From: Diacronema lutheri
Taxonomy: Eukaryota; Haptophyta; Pavlovophyceae; Pavlovales; Pavlovaceae
Length of the DNA stretch: 64,000 nucleotides
Direction of reading: 5' to 3'
NCBI GenBank assembly: GCA_019448385.1
Contig: JAGTXO010000029.1
Coordinates: 62,001-126,000, forward strand
Shown here in pieces: positions 8,309 through 21,262 of this stretch; the first letter of the stretch is position 1, and each line of letters opens with the position of its first letter. Under the pieces are notes generated by a model. It saw nothing but the letters and a program-made list of their open reading frames with translations, did no database searches and had not been told where the DNA came from. Position numbers and translations under genes: made by a program.

Positions 8309-9250
8309 ATGACGCACCGCATGCTCGGCTCGCTCGTCACGGCATTGGGCGGCGCGACGCTCGGCTTCGCCGCGGCTGCGTGGTTGTACCGCCGCCGGCT
8401 GCGCGCCCTTGCCGCCGACGGCCTCTTGCACAACCTCAATCCGGCGCTCATCGCGAGGGGGCGCGCGCGCGCCGCGCCGCGCCGGCGCGCGAGCAGCGTG
8501 TTCGTGCGAGCCGACGGCAAGTTTGCGCGCGTCGTGCGAATCGCCTTGACGGGCGGTCCGTGCGGTGGCAAGTCGAGCGTCCTGTCCCACCTGATGCGTA
8601 CAGCCACCGCCGCCGGCTACGACGTGCTCGTCGTGCCAGAGACGGCGACGATCCTGTTCAACGGCGGCGTGCAGTTCCCCGCTTCGGAGGAGGACCAGGT
8701 CAATTTTCAGGCGCAGTTGATGCGCATGCAGTTGGCGGGCGAGCGCGCCTTCACCTCAATCGCCGAGCGCACCGGCCGGCCGACCATCATTGTGATGGAC
8801 CGCGGCCTCCTCGACGGCAAGGGCTACCTGCGCTCGCCCGAGCTCTGGCGGTCGATTCTCGAGCGGCACGCGGTCGACGAGGCCTACCTCCTCGGGCGGT
8901 ACGATGCGGTGGTGCACCTGGCCACCTCCGCCGACGGCGCCGAGCCTTTCTACAAATCGGGCGACGTCGTCGACGACGACGGGCGCGCGGTCTTCCGGCG
9001 CGAGTCAGCGGAGGAGGCCCGTGCGCTCGACCTCAAGATGCGCGAGTGCTGGGCGGCGCACGTGGAGCACCACGTGATCGGCAACGCGGGGTACAGATCG
9101 TTCGACGACAAGATGCGCGCGGCGACCGACGCGGTGATGGCCGTCGCGCGCCGCCTCCAGCCGCCGAGCGCGCCCGGCCCGCGCCCGCGGACCGCGCAAA
9201 ATTCGCAACGGCACGATGACGACATGCCGGGCGTGCCGAGGCGCGTCTGA
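8309..9250 (+). CDS. TTD14-like membrane-anchored P-loop (AAA_28) protein
   Basis: This intronless protein has 313 residues. An N-terminal hydrophobic helix (about residues 8-27, LVTALGGATLGFAAAAWLY) followed by RRR looks like a membrane anchor. The core begins RIALTGGPCGGKSS (Walker A 82-90) and continues with VVPETATILFNGGVQF, IIVMDRGLLDGKGYL and an acidic linker, matching the AAA_28 domain of Drosophila TTD14 (a GTP- and phosphoinositide-binding trafficking protein for TRPL). The family also resembles bacterial NadR-type kinases. Cellular role here is inferred as trafficking or signalling; the anchor is an addition I do not associate with TTD14. A second ATG lies four codons in. Confidence 0.8.
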   Translation: MTHRMLGSLVTALGGATLGFAAAAWLYRRRLRALAADGLLHNLNPALIARGRARAAPRRRASSVFVRADGKFARVVRIALTGGPCGGKSSVLSHLMRTATAAGYDVLVVPETATILFNGGVQFPASEEDQVNFQAQLMRMQLAGERAFTSIAERTGRPTIIVMDRGLLDGKGYLRSPELWRSILERHAVDEAYLLGRYDAVVHLATSADGAEPFYKSGDVVDDDGRAVFRRESAEEARALDLKMRECWAAHVEHHVIGNAGYRSFDDKMRAATDAVMAVARRLQPPSAPGPRPRTAQNSQRHDDDMPGVPRRV

Positions 9251-9941
9251 CGCAGGAAGGCGCGCGCGAGCGCGCGCCACACTAGGGCTGTCTCCATAGA
9301 AATGCCCGAGCCGTGGCGCCGGGCCGAGCTGCGCCGACGCGCCGTGCACTGCTCGCCGCCACGCTCGCGGCGCCCTGCGTGCCCGGCAGCGCCCCCGGCG
9401 CGCATGGTGTCGGAAAGCCGGTGACCGGCATGGAGTCGGTGCGTGCTTGTCCTTGTCGCTCGAAGCGCCGAGCGTGGGCGCGCTCCGCGCGCGGCTCACC
9501 GACTCCACCCTCGGCGCTTCGAGCGACAAGGACGAGCGCGGTGACCGCATGGGCGTCGGCGCCGACAGCCGCGGCGCGCCACGACGGCCGTGCGCAACGC
9601 GGGGCGGCCGACGTGGGCGTGCGCGCAGCTCGACGGCGCCACGTTCCTGCACGCGACGCTCGTGCCATCGGCCAACTAGCACGCGCCAGAGGCGCGCGCC
9701 AGTATGCGCTGAAGTGCCTGAAGCCTGCTTGTCTGCCGGCGCGCCGAGAGAGAGCGTGCAAGCTGCAGACGGCAGGCGCTCCTGACACGAGCGCGGAAGG
9801 CGGGGCTGGCGGCGGCAGCGCTGCCAACGCCTGGTCCGACTCGATGCACATCGCCAAAGAAGCCCGCGCCTCGGCGGATGGCGGCGCGCAGGGGCGCCCC
9901 TATATACCATTCTTAAAGCGTCCAACTCCAAAAGCCCAAAC
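9251..9941. other. 691-bp convergent intergenic region with nested repeats
   Basis: This lies between the TTD14-like stop and the katanin stop. It holds the nested inverted and direct repeats at 9417-9558 (separate entry) and a TATATA near 9900. A minus-strand open frame of about 190 codons (9282-9857) is Arg/Ala-rich and has no recognisable motif; I do not call it a gene. Confidence 0.5.
9417..9558. repeat. Nested inverted repeats flanked by imperfect direct repeats
   Basis: A 27-bp arm at 9446-9472 pairs with 9510-9536 (26 of 27 matches). An 11-bp arm TGGAGTCGGTG at 9431-9441 pairs with CACCGACTCCA at 9497-9507, giving the interleaved order A-B-A'-B'. About 21 bp around CGGTGACCG at 9418-9438 recur in the same orientation at 9538-9558. 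It resembles a small foldback element or a duplicated-and-inverted segment. Confidence 0.75.
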
Positions 9942-12625
<2,684 letters not shown>

Positions 12626-12765
12626 GCTTCCGCACCCCAAAACTGCGCAAGGAGGCAGTGCGGGCACAGGATCAGGCCCAGGCCCAGCGGCGCTAGAGGC
12701 GTCAGTTAGCCTTCGATGAGGGGAATCGGCCCCCGATCCCCGCGCGCCAAAAGGCCCGCCCGCCC

Positions 12766-13830
12766 TCATCTCGACACGCTGATCGACGCGATCGTCATGT
12801 TGGAGAGCATCGCCGGTCGCTGCTTTGCGAGGGAGAGGAAGTCGTCGAGCGTAAGGCCGTGCTTGTCCGCCGCGCCCGCCTGCTCGAACGTGGTCGCTAT
12901 CAACGCGTTGAACTGCTCCTCGGAGATGTGCAGCGCGTTCTCTGCAATCGTCGCGCTGAGCATTTTGGAGAGGTCGGCACGCGAGATGATGCCGTCGCCA
13001 TCAATATCGTGGATGCGGAAAGACATGCTCGCCTTGGCCTCGCGGCTCGCGCGCGCGGAGAAGGTGCTTAGCCCGATCACAAACTCCTCAAAGGTGATGT
13101 TGTTGTCCAAGTTTTGGTCAAAGATGGTGAAGACGCGGTTGACAAAAAGGGACGACTTGAGGCCGAGCGCGAGTTCAAACTCGCCCTTGTCGATCAGCCC
13201 ATCGTCGTCGCGCCTGCGCGACGCGACGCAGCATCGCGCGCGCGGCGCAATTAGGGCGTCACGCGCGCGCGCGCCGCACGCCAGTGCGCCGCCGCGCCGC
13301 AGCCCACCTCCGCGCGCGCGGACGCGCGCGTGGACGCGCCAGGCGCTCGCGCGCTCAGCCGCGAAGACGGGGAGGATGACGGAGCGCGCGCGCGCGCACG
13401 CGGAGCTGATGACTTTGAACACCTCGTACAGTCGCTCCACCTGCTTCCGGTCAAAGTTGGTCGCCTGGCAGAGCTGCCCGAGCTCGTCCGCAGAGACGTG
13501 TTTTGGCAGGATGGACGATGTGGCCGCGCGCAGCTCGGGCGGATTGGTGGCAGTCGGGGGCGCTGCGCGTGCGGAGTTCGCTGGCGAAGCGGCCGCCGGC
13601 ACCGCGGCAGGCGGCGCGGCCAGCGGGGAGGCGGGAGCCGCTTGTCCGCCGGCCGCCGGTGACGGCCCGCCGACCACGCGCGCCGCCTTTGCGGCCTCCG
13701 CCACGACAGGCTTTGCGCCGCCGCCCGACGGCAAAGAGGGTGCGCGAGACTGGGAGACAGCCGCCAGCGCATCCTGGGGCATGTCCGACGGCTGTACGGA
13801 CCTCGCCCGCGTGCTCGCGCCGCAGCCCAT
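12766..13830 (-). CDS. Calcineurin B-like (CBL-type) calcium sensor with acylated N-terminus
   Basis: Two exons (13830-13400, 13213-12766) encode 292 residues. The protein starts MGCGAS, a myristoylation plus palmitoylation signal as in membrane-bound CBLs. An Ala/Pro-rich extension of about 110 residues is unusual for the family. The EF-hand body follows the CBL order: variant first hand RDDDGLIDKGEF, then NRVFTIFDQ, a full canonical loop DQNLDNNITFEE, a third loop DIDGDGIISRAD with Asp instead of Glu at position 12, and a degenerate fourth. The end LAKQRPAMLSNMTIASI matches the CBL tail. CBLs recruit CIPK kinases to membranes in response to Ca; calcineurin B proper is the alternative. The splice phase (2) rebuilds ISSARDDDG. 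Confidence 0.87.
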   Translation of the reverse strand: MGCGASTRARSVQPSDMPQDALAAVSQSRAPSLPSGGGAKPVVAEAAKAARVVGGPSPAAGGQAAPASPLAAPPAAVPAAASPANSARAAPPTATNPPELRAATSSILPKHVSADELGQLCQATNFDRKQVERLYEVFKVISSACARARSVILPVFAAERASAWRVHARVRARGGGLRRGGALACGARARDALIAPRARCCVASRRRDDDGLIDKGEFELALGLKSSLFVNRVFTIFDQNLDNNITFEEFVIGLSTFSARASREAKASMSFRIHDIDGDGIISRADLSKMLSATIAENALHISEEQFNALIATTFEQAGAADKHGLTLDDFLSLAKQRPAMLSNMTIASISVSR

Positions 13831-13897
13831 CGGCGCGATGTCCAATCGACCGGCAGGACGGTGCTGGTGCGATTGGAGAGCTGAAACAGCCAACAGG

Positions 13898-15050
13898 ATG
13901 GAGGCCGTGCCAGACGCGATGCACATTCGGGACGAGTTGCTCGCGTCGCTCGGCGACGAGCCGGGCGCGCGGTATTGGAGCACGCTCCGCTCGTTCATCA
14001 TCGCGCGGCTCTCCAAAAAGGAGCTCGACGCCTTCCTTCGCGAGACGCTCAACGACGAGCAGCTCGCGATGCACAACGCGTTCCTCCGCGCAATCGTAGG
14101 CGCTGCCGCACGTGCGCTGCCGAGCGTGCGTGAGCGCGCGAGCGCCGCGCTCGGCGCGCGCGTTGCGCTTGGGTTGTGGGGCTCGGATCGCCCCGCCGTG
14201 CCCCTCGTCCTCCACCAGCTGCCCACAGCCGACGTGCCTCTCGCGTTGCCGCGCGTGTTCCCGAACCGGCTCAAGGTGCGCACACCCGCCGCCGCCGCCG
14301 CCGGCCCGCCGGCCGGCCGAGCACGGCGCGCGCCGGGCAGCGCGCCGTCATGCGCGCTCACCACGCGCGTATGCTTCCGCGCGCTCGGCGCGCGCAAAAA
14401 CTCTTCCCGCGCGCGCGCGCGTGCGCCAGCCGGGCGCGTCGGTACGTGCGCTCCCGCATGGCCGGGGGCGCGTGCGCAGCTGCGCGTTCGCGCAGCCGCC
14501 ATCGCACTCGCAGGCGCTGGCGCTGCGTCGGCGCGTAATCACGGCGCTGCCCAACGAGCCCGGCGCGCCGCGTGAGATCTCGGAGGAGTGCTTACATATG
14601 CTCAGTCAAAGTGTGCAATGCCACCTCCGTGCCCTCCTCAGCGCCATCGCCCTCTCGCGACACGCGGCCGAGCCGGCGGGTGCGCGGCTGGCGGGCACGT
14701 CGTCGTCGGGGCGCGCGCTCGTGCGGCAGGGGCCGGGCGGCCAGCGGCTCGTTCGCCGCGTGTCGCTCGGCGACCTGTACGGCGCGCTCGCACTCAGCCG
14801 GCGCGTGAGCACGGCGGCGGCGTGGCAGCTTCCGCTCTGCCGCACGGCCGCGCCGCTCCGCTGGGCGACGTCGAACCTCGAGGCGGTCAGCTCGGTCACC
14901 GGGCCGCACTTGGCGATGGCGCCGCCTCGCGCCGCGCCGCCATGGGTCCTCGGCGCGCATGCGCGCGGCGGCGACGCCGAGAGCGCGCGCGAGGCGATCG
15001 CGTACGAGCACGACGATGACAGCTGCGAGCGCGACTGGGGCTATGGCTGA
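13898..15050 (+). CDS. TADA1: TADA1/HFI1-like subunit of the SAGA coactivator
   Basis: Two exons (13898-14275, 14514-15050) give 304 residues. The N-terminal helix pair YWSTLRSFIIARLSKKELD and LRETLNDEQLAMHNAFLRAI matches the SAGA-Tad1 domain (yeast Hfi1, human TADA1), where a K/S-K-x-E-F/L-D turn precedes an L-x-x-H-N helix. The second block EISEECLHMLSQSVQCHLRA corresponds to the downstream histone-fold-like helix of the plant and animal proteins. The protein would hold SAGA's core together in the nucleus. The intron is 238 bp (phase 0). The start faces the CBL gene's ATG across 67 bp. Assignment is by short motifs, so moderate. Confidence 0.72.
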
Positions 15051-15160
15051 GCCCCGCTCCAGTGAGTTGCTGCCGAGCACAATTCTGTGGGCATCGCAGG
15101 CAGGCTGCCAGACCATTTCGGCAAGTCCAGCTCTGTTTCGTACGGGTGGGACCAAAGCCT

Positions 15161-17121
15161 TTAGAGGACCTTCTCTGAAAAGCTGAGCAGCTCGACTGAA
15201 AAGCTGTGCGCGGCGCGCGCGCGACGTCGGCTCTCGGCGTGCTCGAACAGATGCGGCTGCCGCTCGGCGTTGGCCGCAGCGAGCGCGTCCGCGTCGATGC
15301 CGTACGCCGCCGCGAACGGCTCGGCGCTCAGACGGCGGTGGTCGTGTGCCCACTCGGGCAGCTCCCACGCGGCGCGGACGGGCGGCACGCGCTGCGGCTC
15401 GAGGAAAGGCGGAGCGCGCTGCTCGGCCACATCGCGCTGATGCTGCTGCGCCGCGCCCAGCTCGCGGCGCAACCGCTCCGTCTCCGCACGCGCCTCGGCG
15501 CGCGCGATCTGCGCCGACTCCTCCGCGAGCGCCGCGCGCTCCTCCGCGCGCGTGAGCTGCGCGCCCATCTGCGAAGTCTCGGACGAGAGCGCACGCCGCT
15601 CGCGGTGCAGCTGGTCCTGCGCGGCCGCGCGCTCGCGCCGCGCGCTCAGCGCGCGCACGGGCCGCCGCGCGCCGCGCGCGCGGGGTTTAATTGGAAAGGG
15701 AGGGGAAGGGAGGGGGCGGGGAGGGAAGGGCGGGAAGGGGAGGGCGGGAAGGGGACTGGCGGGAAAGGGACTGGCGAGCGCACCTGCAGCGTCGCGCGGT
15801 CCGAGTCGACGCGGATGAGCAGCCCCTCCAGCTCGGCGGCCTTTCGCAGCGCGTCGGCCCGCGCCTCCTCCGCGCGGCCTGCACGGTCCTGCGCGCCGCG
15901 CCGCGCCACGCGCGAGGGGACGGGGTGGAGGGGTGGAGGAAGGGCAGGGCAGGGGGAACGGAGAGGGGAGAGGAGAAGCCCGCCGCGCTCAATGCGCGCG
16001 TCTGTCCACGCGATCACGATGGCGCACGTGACACGACAGCGCGATCACGCGCGCCGCCCGCGCCGCCCGCGCCGCGCGCACCTGCGCCGCGTCGAGCCGC
16101 GCGCTCATCGCGTGCAACCTGCTGTGCGCGTCGCCGAGCGCGGCGTCGATTCGGGACGCCGCGTCGCGCGCGGCGGCCGTCTGCGCGCGCGCGGCGGCGA
16201 GCGCCTCGTCGCGCGCGCGTGACGCGTCGCATTCCTCGTCGAAGCGCGCCTTGAGCGCCGCATACTCGGCGATGAGCAGCGCGTTGTCCGAGCGCAGCGC
16301 GTGGGTGCGTGCGCGCAGCGCGGTGGCGCCCCACCGAAGCACGCATCGCGCGACATCGCGCTCGTCGAGGGCAGCGAGCCGGGCGCCGAGCGCGAGCGCG
16401 CGCTGGCGCACGCCGGCGGGCGAGCGGCCGGCGCCGAGCCGCGCTCGCTCGGCCTCCTCCAGCGCGTCCCGTGCGTGCACGCGCGCGCGTGCCGCGTCGG
16501 CGGCGTTGCGCGCCGCGTCCGCCTCGGCCGCGTTGAGCTCGCGCGTGAGCGCGCGCGCGCTCGCGGCGCGCGTCAGCTCAGCGGCGCCGACGGCGCGCGC
16601 GAGCGCGTCGGCGCCGTTCGCGCGCAGCGCTGCGCCCTCCGCCTCCCTCTCCGCCGCGAGCGCGGCGTACCTCGCCTGCAACTCCGCGAGCGACGCGCGC
16701 GCGGCCGCGCAGTCCGCGTCTGCCGCCTCGCGCTCGGCGGCGGCGCGCGCGCTCGCGCGTTCAGCGTCGGCCAGCCGCGCGAGCGCGGCGGCCGCCGCTC
16801 TTTCCGCCTCCGCCCTGCCGCCGCCGTCGCCTCCCTGCGCGCTCGACGCGCCCGCCGCGGCGCGCGTCGCGAGCGAGCGCGCGCGCGCGAGCTCGGCGGC
16901 GAGCGTGTCGGCGTCGGCGCCAAGCCGCGCGTTCTCGTCGAGCGCGGCGTCGCGCGCCTCGCGCGCGCGCGCGGCGGCAGCGTCGAGCGCGGCGCGCTCG
17001 CGCGCGTGCGCCGCGCGCGCGTCCGCCAGCTCGGCGCGCGCGCGCTCGCACGCGCGCCGCAGCTCGTCCGCGGCGTCCGCGTCGCGCGCCCTCTCGGCGG
17101 CTGCGCGCTGAGCCTCGACGG

Positions 17122-17152
<31 letters not shown>

Positions 17153-18889
17153 GGCCGTGGCTGTGGCGGCGGTGGCGGCGGCCGCGCGCGGAGCGATGAC
17201 GCCACCATACGGCGAACGCTGCGCCTCCCTGCGCGCAAACGTCGTGCGCTCCGCCCAGTGGGCAAAGGCGCGCCGGCGCGCGCGCTGCGCGCGCGCGCGC
17301 GCGGGCGGCGCGCCCACGCGCGGGGCGCTCGCGTCCTTGCCGGCGCGCCCGCTCGCGCGCGCGGCGGCCAGCTGCGCGATGGCGGCGGACGTGCGCGCCT
17401 CCTCGTACCGCGCCTTGAGCGCCTCGTGCCGCGCCTGCAGCTCCTGGAACTCGCCGACGACGAGCGCGCGGTCGTCGGTGGCGATCGCCAGCGCGGCGCG
17501 CGCGGACGCAAGGCCGGCGCTCGCCGCTCTGCCGGGCGGCGACGGCGGCGGCGGCGCGGCGGCGTGCGCCGCATCGAGCGCTTCGACCGCCGCCATTGCC
17601 AGCGCGGCGCGGCGCCACCCGTCGAGCGCGCGCGACGTCGCGAGCTCCGCGGCCCCGCGCATCACCGCGCGCACGGCGGCCGCGCGCTGCGCGCCGAGCG
17701 CAAGGCGCAGCTCCGCCTGCTGCTCGCCCATCGTGCGCTGCGAGAGCAGCAGCTTGGCGCGCGCGCGCTCTGCGGTGGCGGCGAGCGCCTCTTCGCGCCC
17801 GCCACTCGACAATGCTGCCGCGCCGGCGCCGGCGGGCGCGCGCGCGGCGGCGACGGCGGCTGCGACGGCCACGTCGGCAGCGGCGCGCGTCGCGCCGAGC
17901 CGCCAGCGCGCGAGCGCGCCGCCGAGCGCCGCCGACTGCCATTGCTCGAGGACGAGGCGCAGGCCGACGGTTGAGCCGCGCGCCATCTCCGCCTCAAGCT
18001 CCGCCTGCGCGTCCACCATCGACGAGCGCATCGCACCCTCCGCCTCAGCGGCCGCGTCCGCGGCGAGCGCGGCGACGGCGACGCCCCAGCGGCGGAACGC
18101 GCCGTCGAGCGCCGCGCCCTCCGCCGAGCGGAGCCACGCGCGCAGCGCAACGACCCCGGCCTCGTGGCCGCGCAATCCGTCCGCGCGAAGTCCTCCGCCA
18201 CGAGCGCCACCCGGCAAGCTGACGGCCTGCGCGACGGCCCGCTGCTCTGCCGCGCGCAGGGCCGCCTCGGCCTGCTCTGCGCCGAGCGTGCGCGCGCGCT
18301 GCGCGAGCGAGCGCACCTCGGCCACGGAGGTGCGCGCGGCGTCGAGCGCACCCTGCCATGGCTCATCTTCACCGTCAGCGTCGCCGGGCGCGCCACCGGC
18401 GCCGTGTGCCTCGCTGCCGCCGACGGCACGCTGCGCGCCGCGCTCGCCGGTGCGCGCGTCAGTCTGCGCCTGGCGCGCGGCATTGGCGCGCGCGAGCGCA
18501 GCCGACGCGTCCGCCGCGCCGTCCGCGGCCGCCTGCGTCGAGACGCGCGCCGCACGCTCGAGCAAGCGTATGCGCTCCTCGGCGACGGCGCGTGCCGTCT
18601 CGGCCGCAGCCAAGCGCGCTTCCACGTCCGCCAGGCGTGCACTGGCCACGCCGCTCGTCGGCTTGTGCGGCGCCGAGTCGGTCTGCGAAGCACCCGGCGC
18701 GTTCGCCCGGCCGCCCGCGCTCGCGGCCGTCGGAACGACGGCAGAACCGCCATCCTCGTCGCTGCCGCTCACGGTGGTGGGTGCGTGCGCGGGCGCGGGC
18801 TTGGCCACACGCACCGCGCTGATCGAGCCGCTTGTATCGCTACCGCCGTCCGAGAACCCGTCGATGCTCTCTATCTCCGCCACCTCCAT
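15161..18889 (-). CDS. Long Ala/Arg/Glu-rich coiled-coil protein with scattered SFI1-like Trp motifs
   Basis: Three exons (18889-16082, 15888-15784, 15616-15161, all phase 0) encode about 1,122 residues, nearly all predicted helix with heptads such as LADVEARLAAAETARAVAEE. The acidic Ser-rich head (EIESIDGFSDGGSDTSG) is the only non-helical part. Short F/L-x-x-W units recur (GAFRRWG, GALARWR, RALDGWR, AFAHWAE, CVLRWGA at roughly residues 268, 329, 425, 544, 853), recalling centrin-binding SFI1 repeats but with irregular spacing. A centrosome or basal-body role is inference. Both introns are pyrimidine-rich on the coding strand. I do not recognise a named family. Confidence 0.75.
15685..15975. 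repeat. G-rich (coding-strand CT-rich) tracts in two neighbouring introns
   Basis: Introns 15617-15783 and 15889-16081 of the coiled-coil gene contain runs of GGGAAGG/GGGAGGG-type units (15685-15770 and 15914-15975). On the transcribed strand these are CT-rich and could act as extended polypyrimidine tracts. The plus strand could form quadruplexes. Confidence 0.7.
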
Positions 18890-18992
18890 CTCCCAATTCG
18901 GGTCAGGACGAGACGTTCGCGACGGCCGACGCCATCGTCTCGCCCTCCCCCATTTTTGAATTTTGAAAGTCGGCAGCGGTTTTTGGCCGGCG

Positions 18993-21171
18993 ATGTCGAT
19001 GGGCGAGTGCGAGCTGCGCGCGTGCAGTGGGCCCTCGCTGCGGCTCAGCGCGACGTGGGACCCGCACTGCCGCGCGTTGCGGCGCTCGGGCACATCCTTT
19101 GCATTATTACCCGGCCCGCGTCCGGGCTCTGGCTTGTCGCGCCGCTGCGGCGAGCTCGGCCTGCGAGCGCCGCCGCCGCCTCCGCCGCTGCCGCAGCCGC
19201 ATGCCGCGTCTCACGCCGCGCACTCGCGCTCGCACGGCGCGCACACGGCGCGCGCGCGGCTGCAACGGAGCATTACGTCTTGCGCCTCGCTCAGCGGCTG
19301 CGGCGTTGCGCCCTTCGCGCCGGCTGCAGCTATTGGCGACGACGAGCTGTGGGCCTGGTCGCCGGCGTCGCGTGGCGCCGCCGCGGGCGGCACGCTGAGC
19401 ACGCGCAGATCCGCAGCGGCCGGCGCGGGCGGCGCGGCGAGCGAGATGAGCTATGAAATCGCCGCAGCGCCATGTGCGGCGCGCGCGCAGGCCCGAACGG
19501 GCGCACAAACCGCGCGCACCTTTGGCGAGCGCGCGCGCGCGAACCCGGCCGTCGTCGCGGCGGAGCGCGCAGAGGCGGCCGCCGCCGCGCGCCGCGAGCG
19601 CGAGGGCGCGGCCGCGCGCGAGGTGGCGGCGCTGCCGTACATGGGCGCAGACGAGCAACCGTGGTGGGACGAGGACACGGACCCGGTCGTCGCGCTCGTC
19701 ATGCGCGAGCTCGAGCTGCTGTGCGCCGGCAGCGGCCACGCGGCCTTCGCGCCGCCGCCGTCACCGCCGTCGCGCGCGGCCATCTTTCACGAGCGCCACC
19801 GCGCGCCGCGCGCCGACGTGTGGCACTCGTGGATCCGTGGCGGCGCGGCGACGCAGGGCGCGCGCGAGCCGCCGTCGGGAGCGCGCGGCTGCTTGCCGCT
19901 CTCGCTCGCCGAGCTGAACGCCGAGCTGTGCGCGCTGCTGCACGCGAAGGTGGCGCACGACCTCGGGACGCGCGCGCCCGCGCGCGTTGAGGACACGGCG
20001 CGCCGCGAAGCCGCGCGCGCGCGCGATGCGCCCGCGCCCGTGCCGCCCGTGCCGCCCGTGCACGCCGGCCGCGGCGGCGCAGCTCCCGTGCCGCCGCTTG
20101 AGCGCATCAGCCTCGCCGAGCTGTGCGGCGAATACTACCAGGGCCGGCTTCAGCTGGGCAGCGCCGCGAGGCGCTTCGTGCGCGACAGGCTTTTGCCCGC
20201 CCTCGACGCATACGCCCAGCCCGGCCTCGGCTGCGGCGAGGCGGCGCGCGCCGGCGGCGGCGCGGCGCACGCGCGCGCGCCCGCGGGCGGGCGCACAGGC
20301 GGCGGTGGCGGCGGCGGTGGCGGCGGTGGCGGTGGCGGTGGCGGCGGCGGCCGTGGCGGCTCGGCGCTCGGCGTGCGTGTGGGCACTTTCCGTGCGCTCC
20401 TTCTCGAATCGTCCATTGGCCGGTGTGACGTGTACTGCCTTGCGCTCACGTTGGCACTCGGCCCGCTCAGCCCGCTCGAAGCCGTGCGCGCGCTCGCCGA
20501 GGGGCGCGTGTGGCTTACGCTGCGCTGCGCGCTCGAGCTCGTCGACGCGTTCGCCGGACCCGGCGCTCGCGCTGGGCACCTCGCGCTGAGCGCGCGCGCG
20601 CGCGCGCCGCTCGAGGAGGCGGTGGTCGAGTCGGCGGCGGACGCGCGCGAAGTGCTGCGCGCGTGTCGGGCGAGCGCAACGCCGCGCGCGCCGCGCGCCA
20701 CCGGCCTCGGCGTCGGGCTTGGCGCGCGCGCCGAGCCGAGGGCGTGGGCCGGGCGGAACGGTGGTTGGGTCCCGCTGGCGCACCTCGTGTGGCGTACCAC
20801 CGAGCGCGGCGCGTCGGGCGAGCTGCGCGCGATGTTCGGCGACGACGGCAGCGACGACGGCAGCGACGACGGCAGCGACGCCGAGTCGGCCAGCGGGGCC
20901 GAGGGTGGCGATGGGCTGCCGTCCGCATCGCAGGCGACGGTGCGTGACAGCAGGCTGGTCGTGTGCATCGACGATCTCCTCGTGAGGCGCACAGCGCCTG
21001 CAGCGCGGCGCGCGGCGCGGCACAGCCGGGCTCGCCGGCCCACGTCCGCTCACGCGTCCGCGCCGTCCATCCCCCACCTCTTCGCCCCTCCCCCTCTTGC
21101 CTGCCGCGCGCCTGCGTCGAGCGCAGGCGCACTTGCTCGAGGCGCGCGATCGAGAGGTCGATGAGGATTGA
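18993..21171 (+). CDS. Unknown protein with polyglycine and Asp/Ser repeats
   Basis: Two exons (18993-20981, 21127-21171; GTGAGG donor, phase 0) encode about 677 residues, the last 14 (AHLLEARDREVDED) from exon 2. The first in-frame ATG is at 18993; starts at 18999 or 19447 are possible because the first 150 residues are low-complexity. Recognisable stretches include WWDEDTDPVVALVMRELELL, LAELCGEYYQGRLQLGSAA and FRALLLESSIGRCDVYCLAL, which look like packed helices. A polyglycine run (coded 20300-20356) and a DDGS repeat near 20850 interrupt them. I recognise no family. The stop lies 27 bp from the end of the convergent GH9 gene, on the other side of a 60-base G run. Confidence 0.68.
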
Positions 21172-21198
21172 GCAGGCCTCAGCTGTAAAGCTGACTAT

Positions 21199-21202
21199 CT
21201 AT

Positions 21203-21262
<60 letters not shown>

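Noticed and set aside
9282-9857. Minus-strand gene of about 190 codons
   Set aside because: No motif, Arg/Ala composition of shadow frames, and it runs through the inverted repeats.
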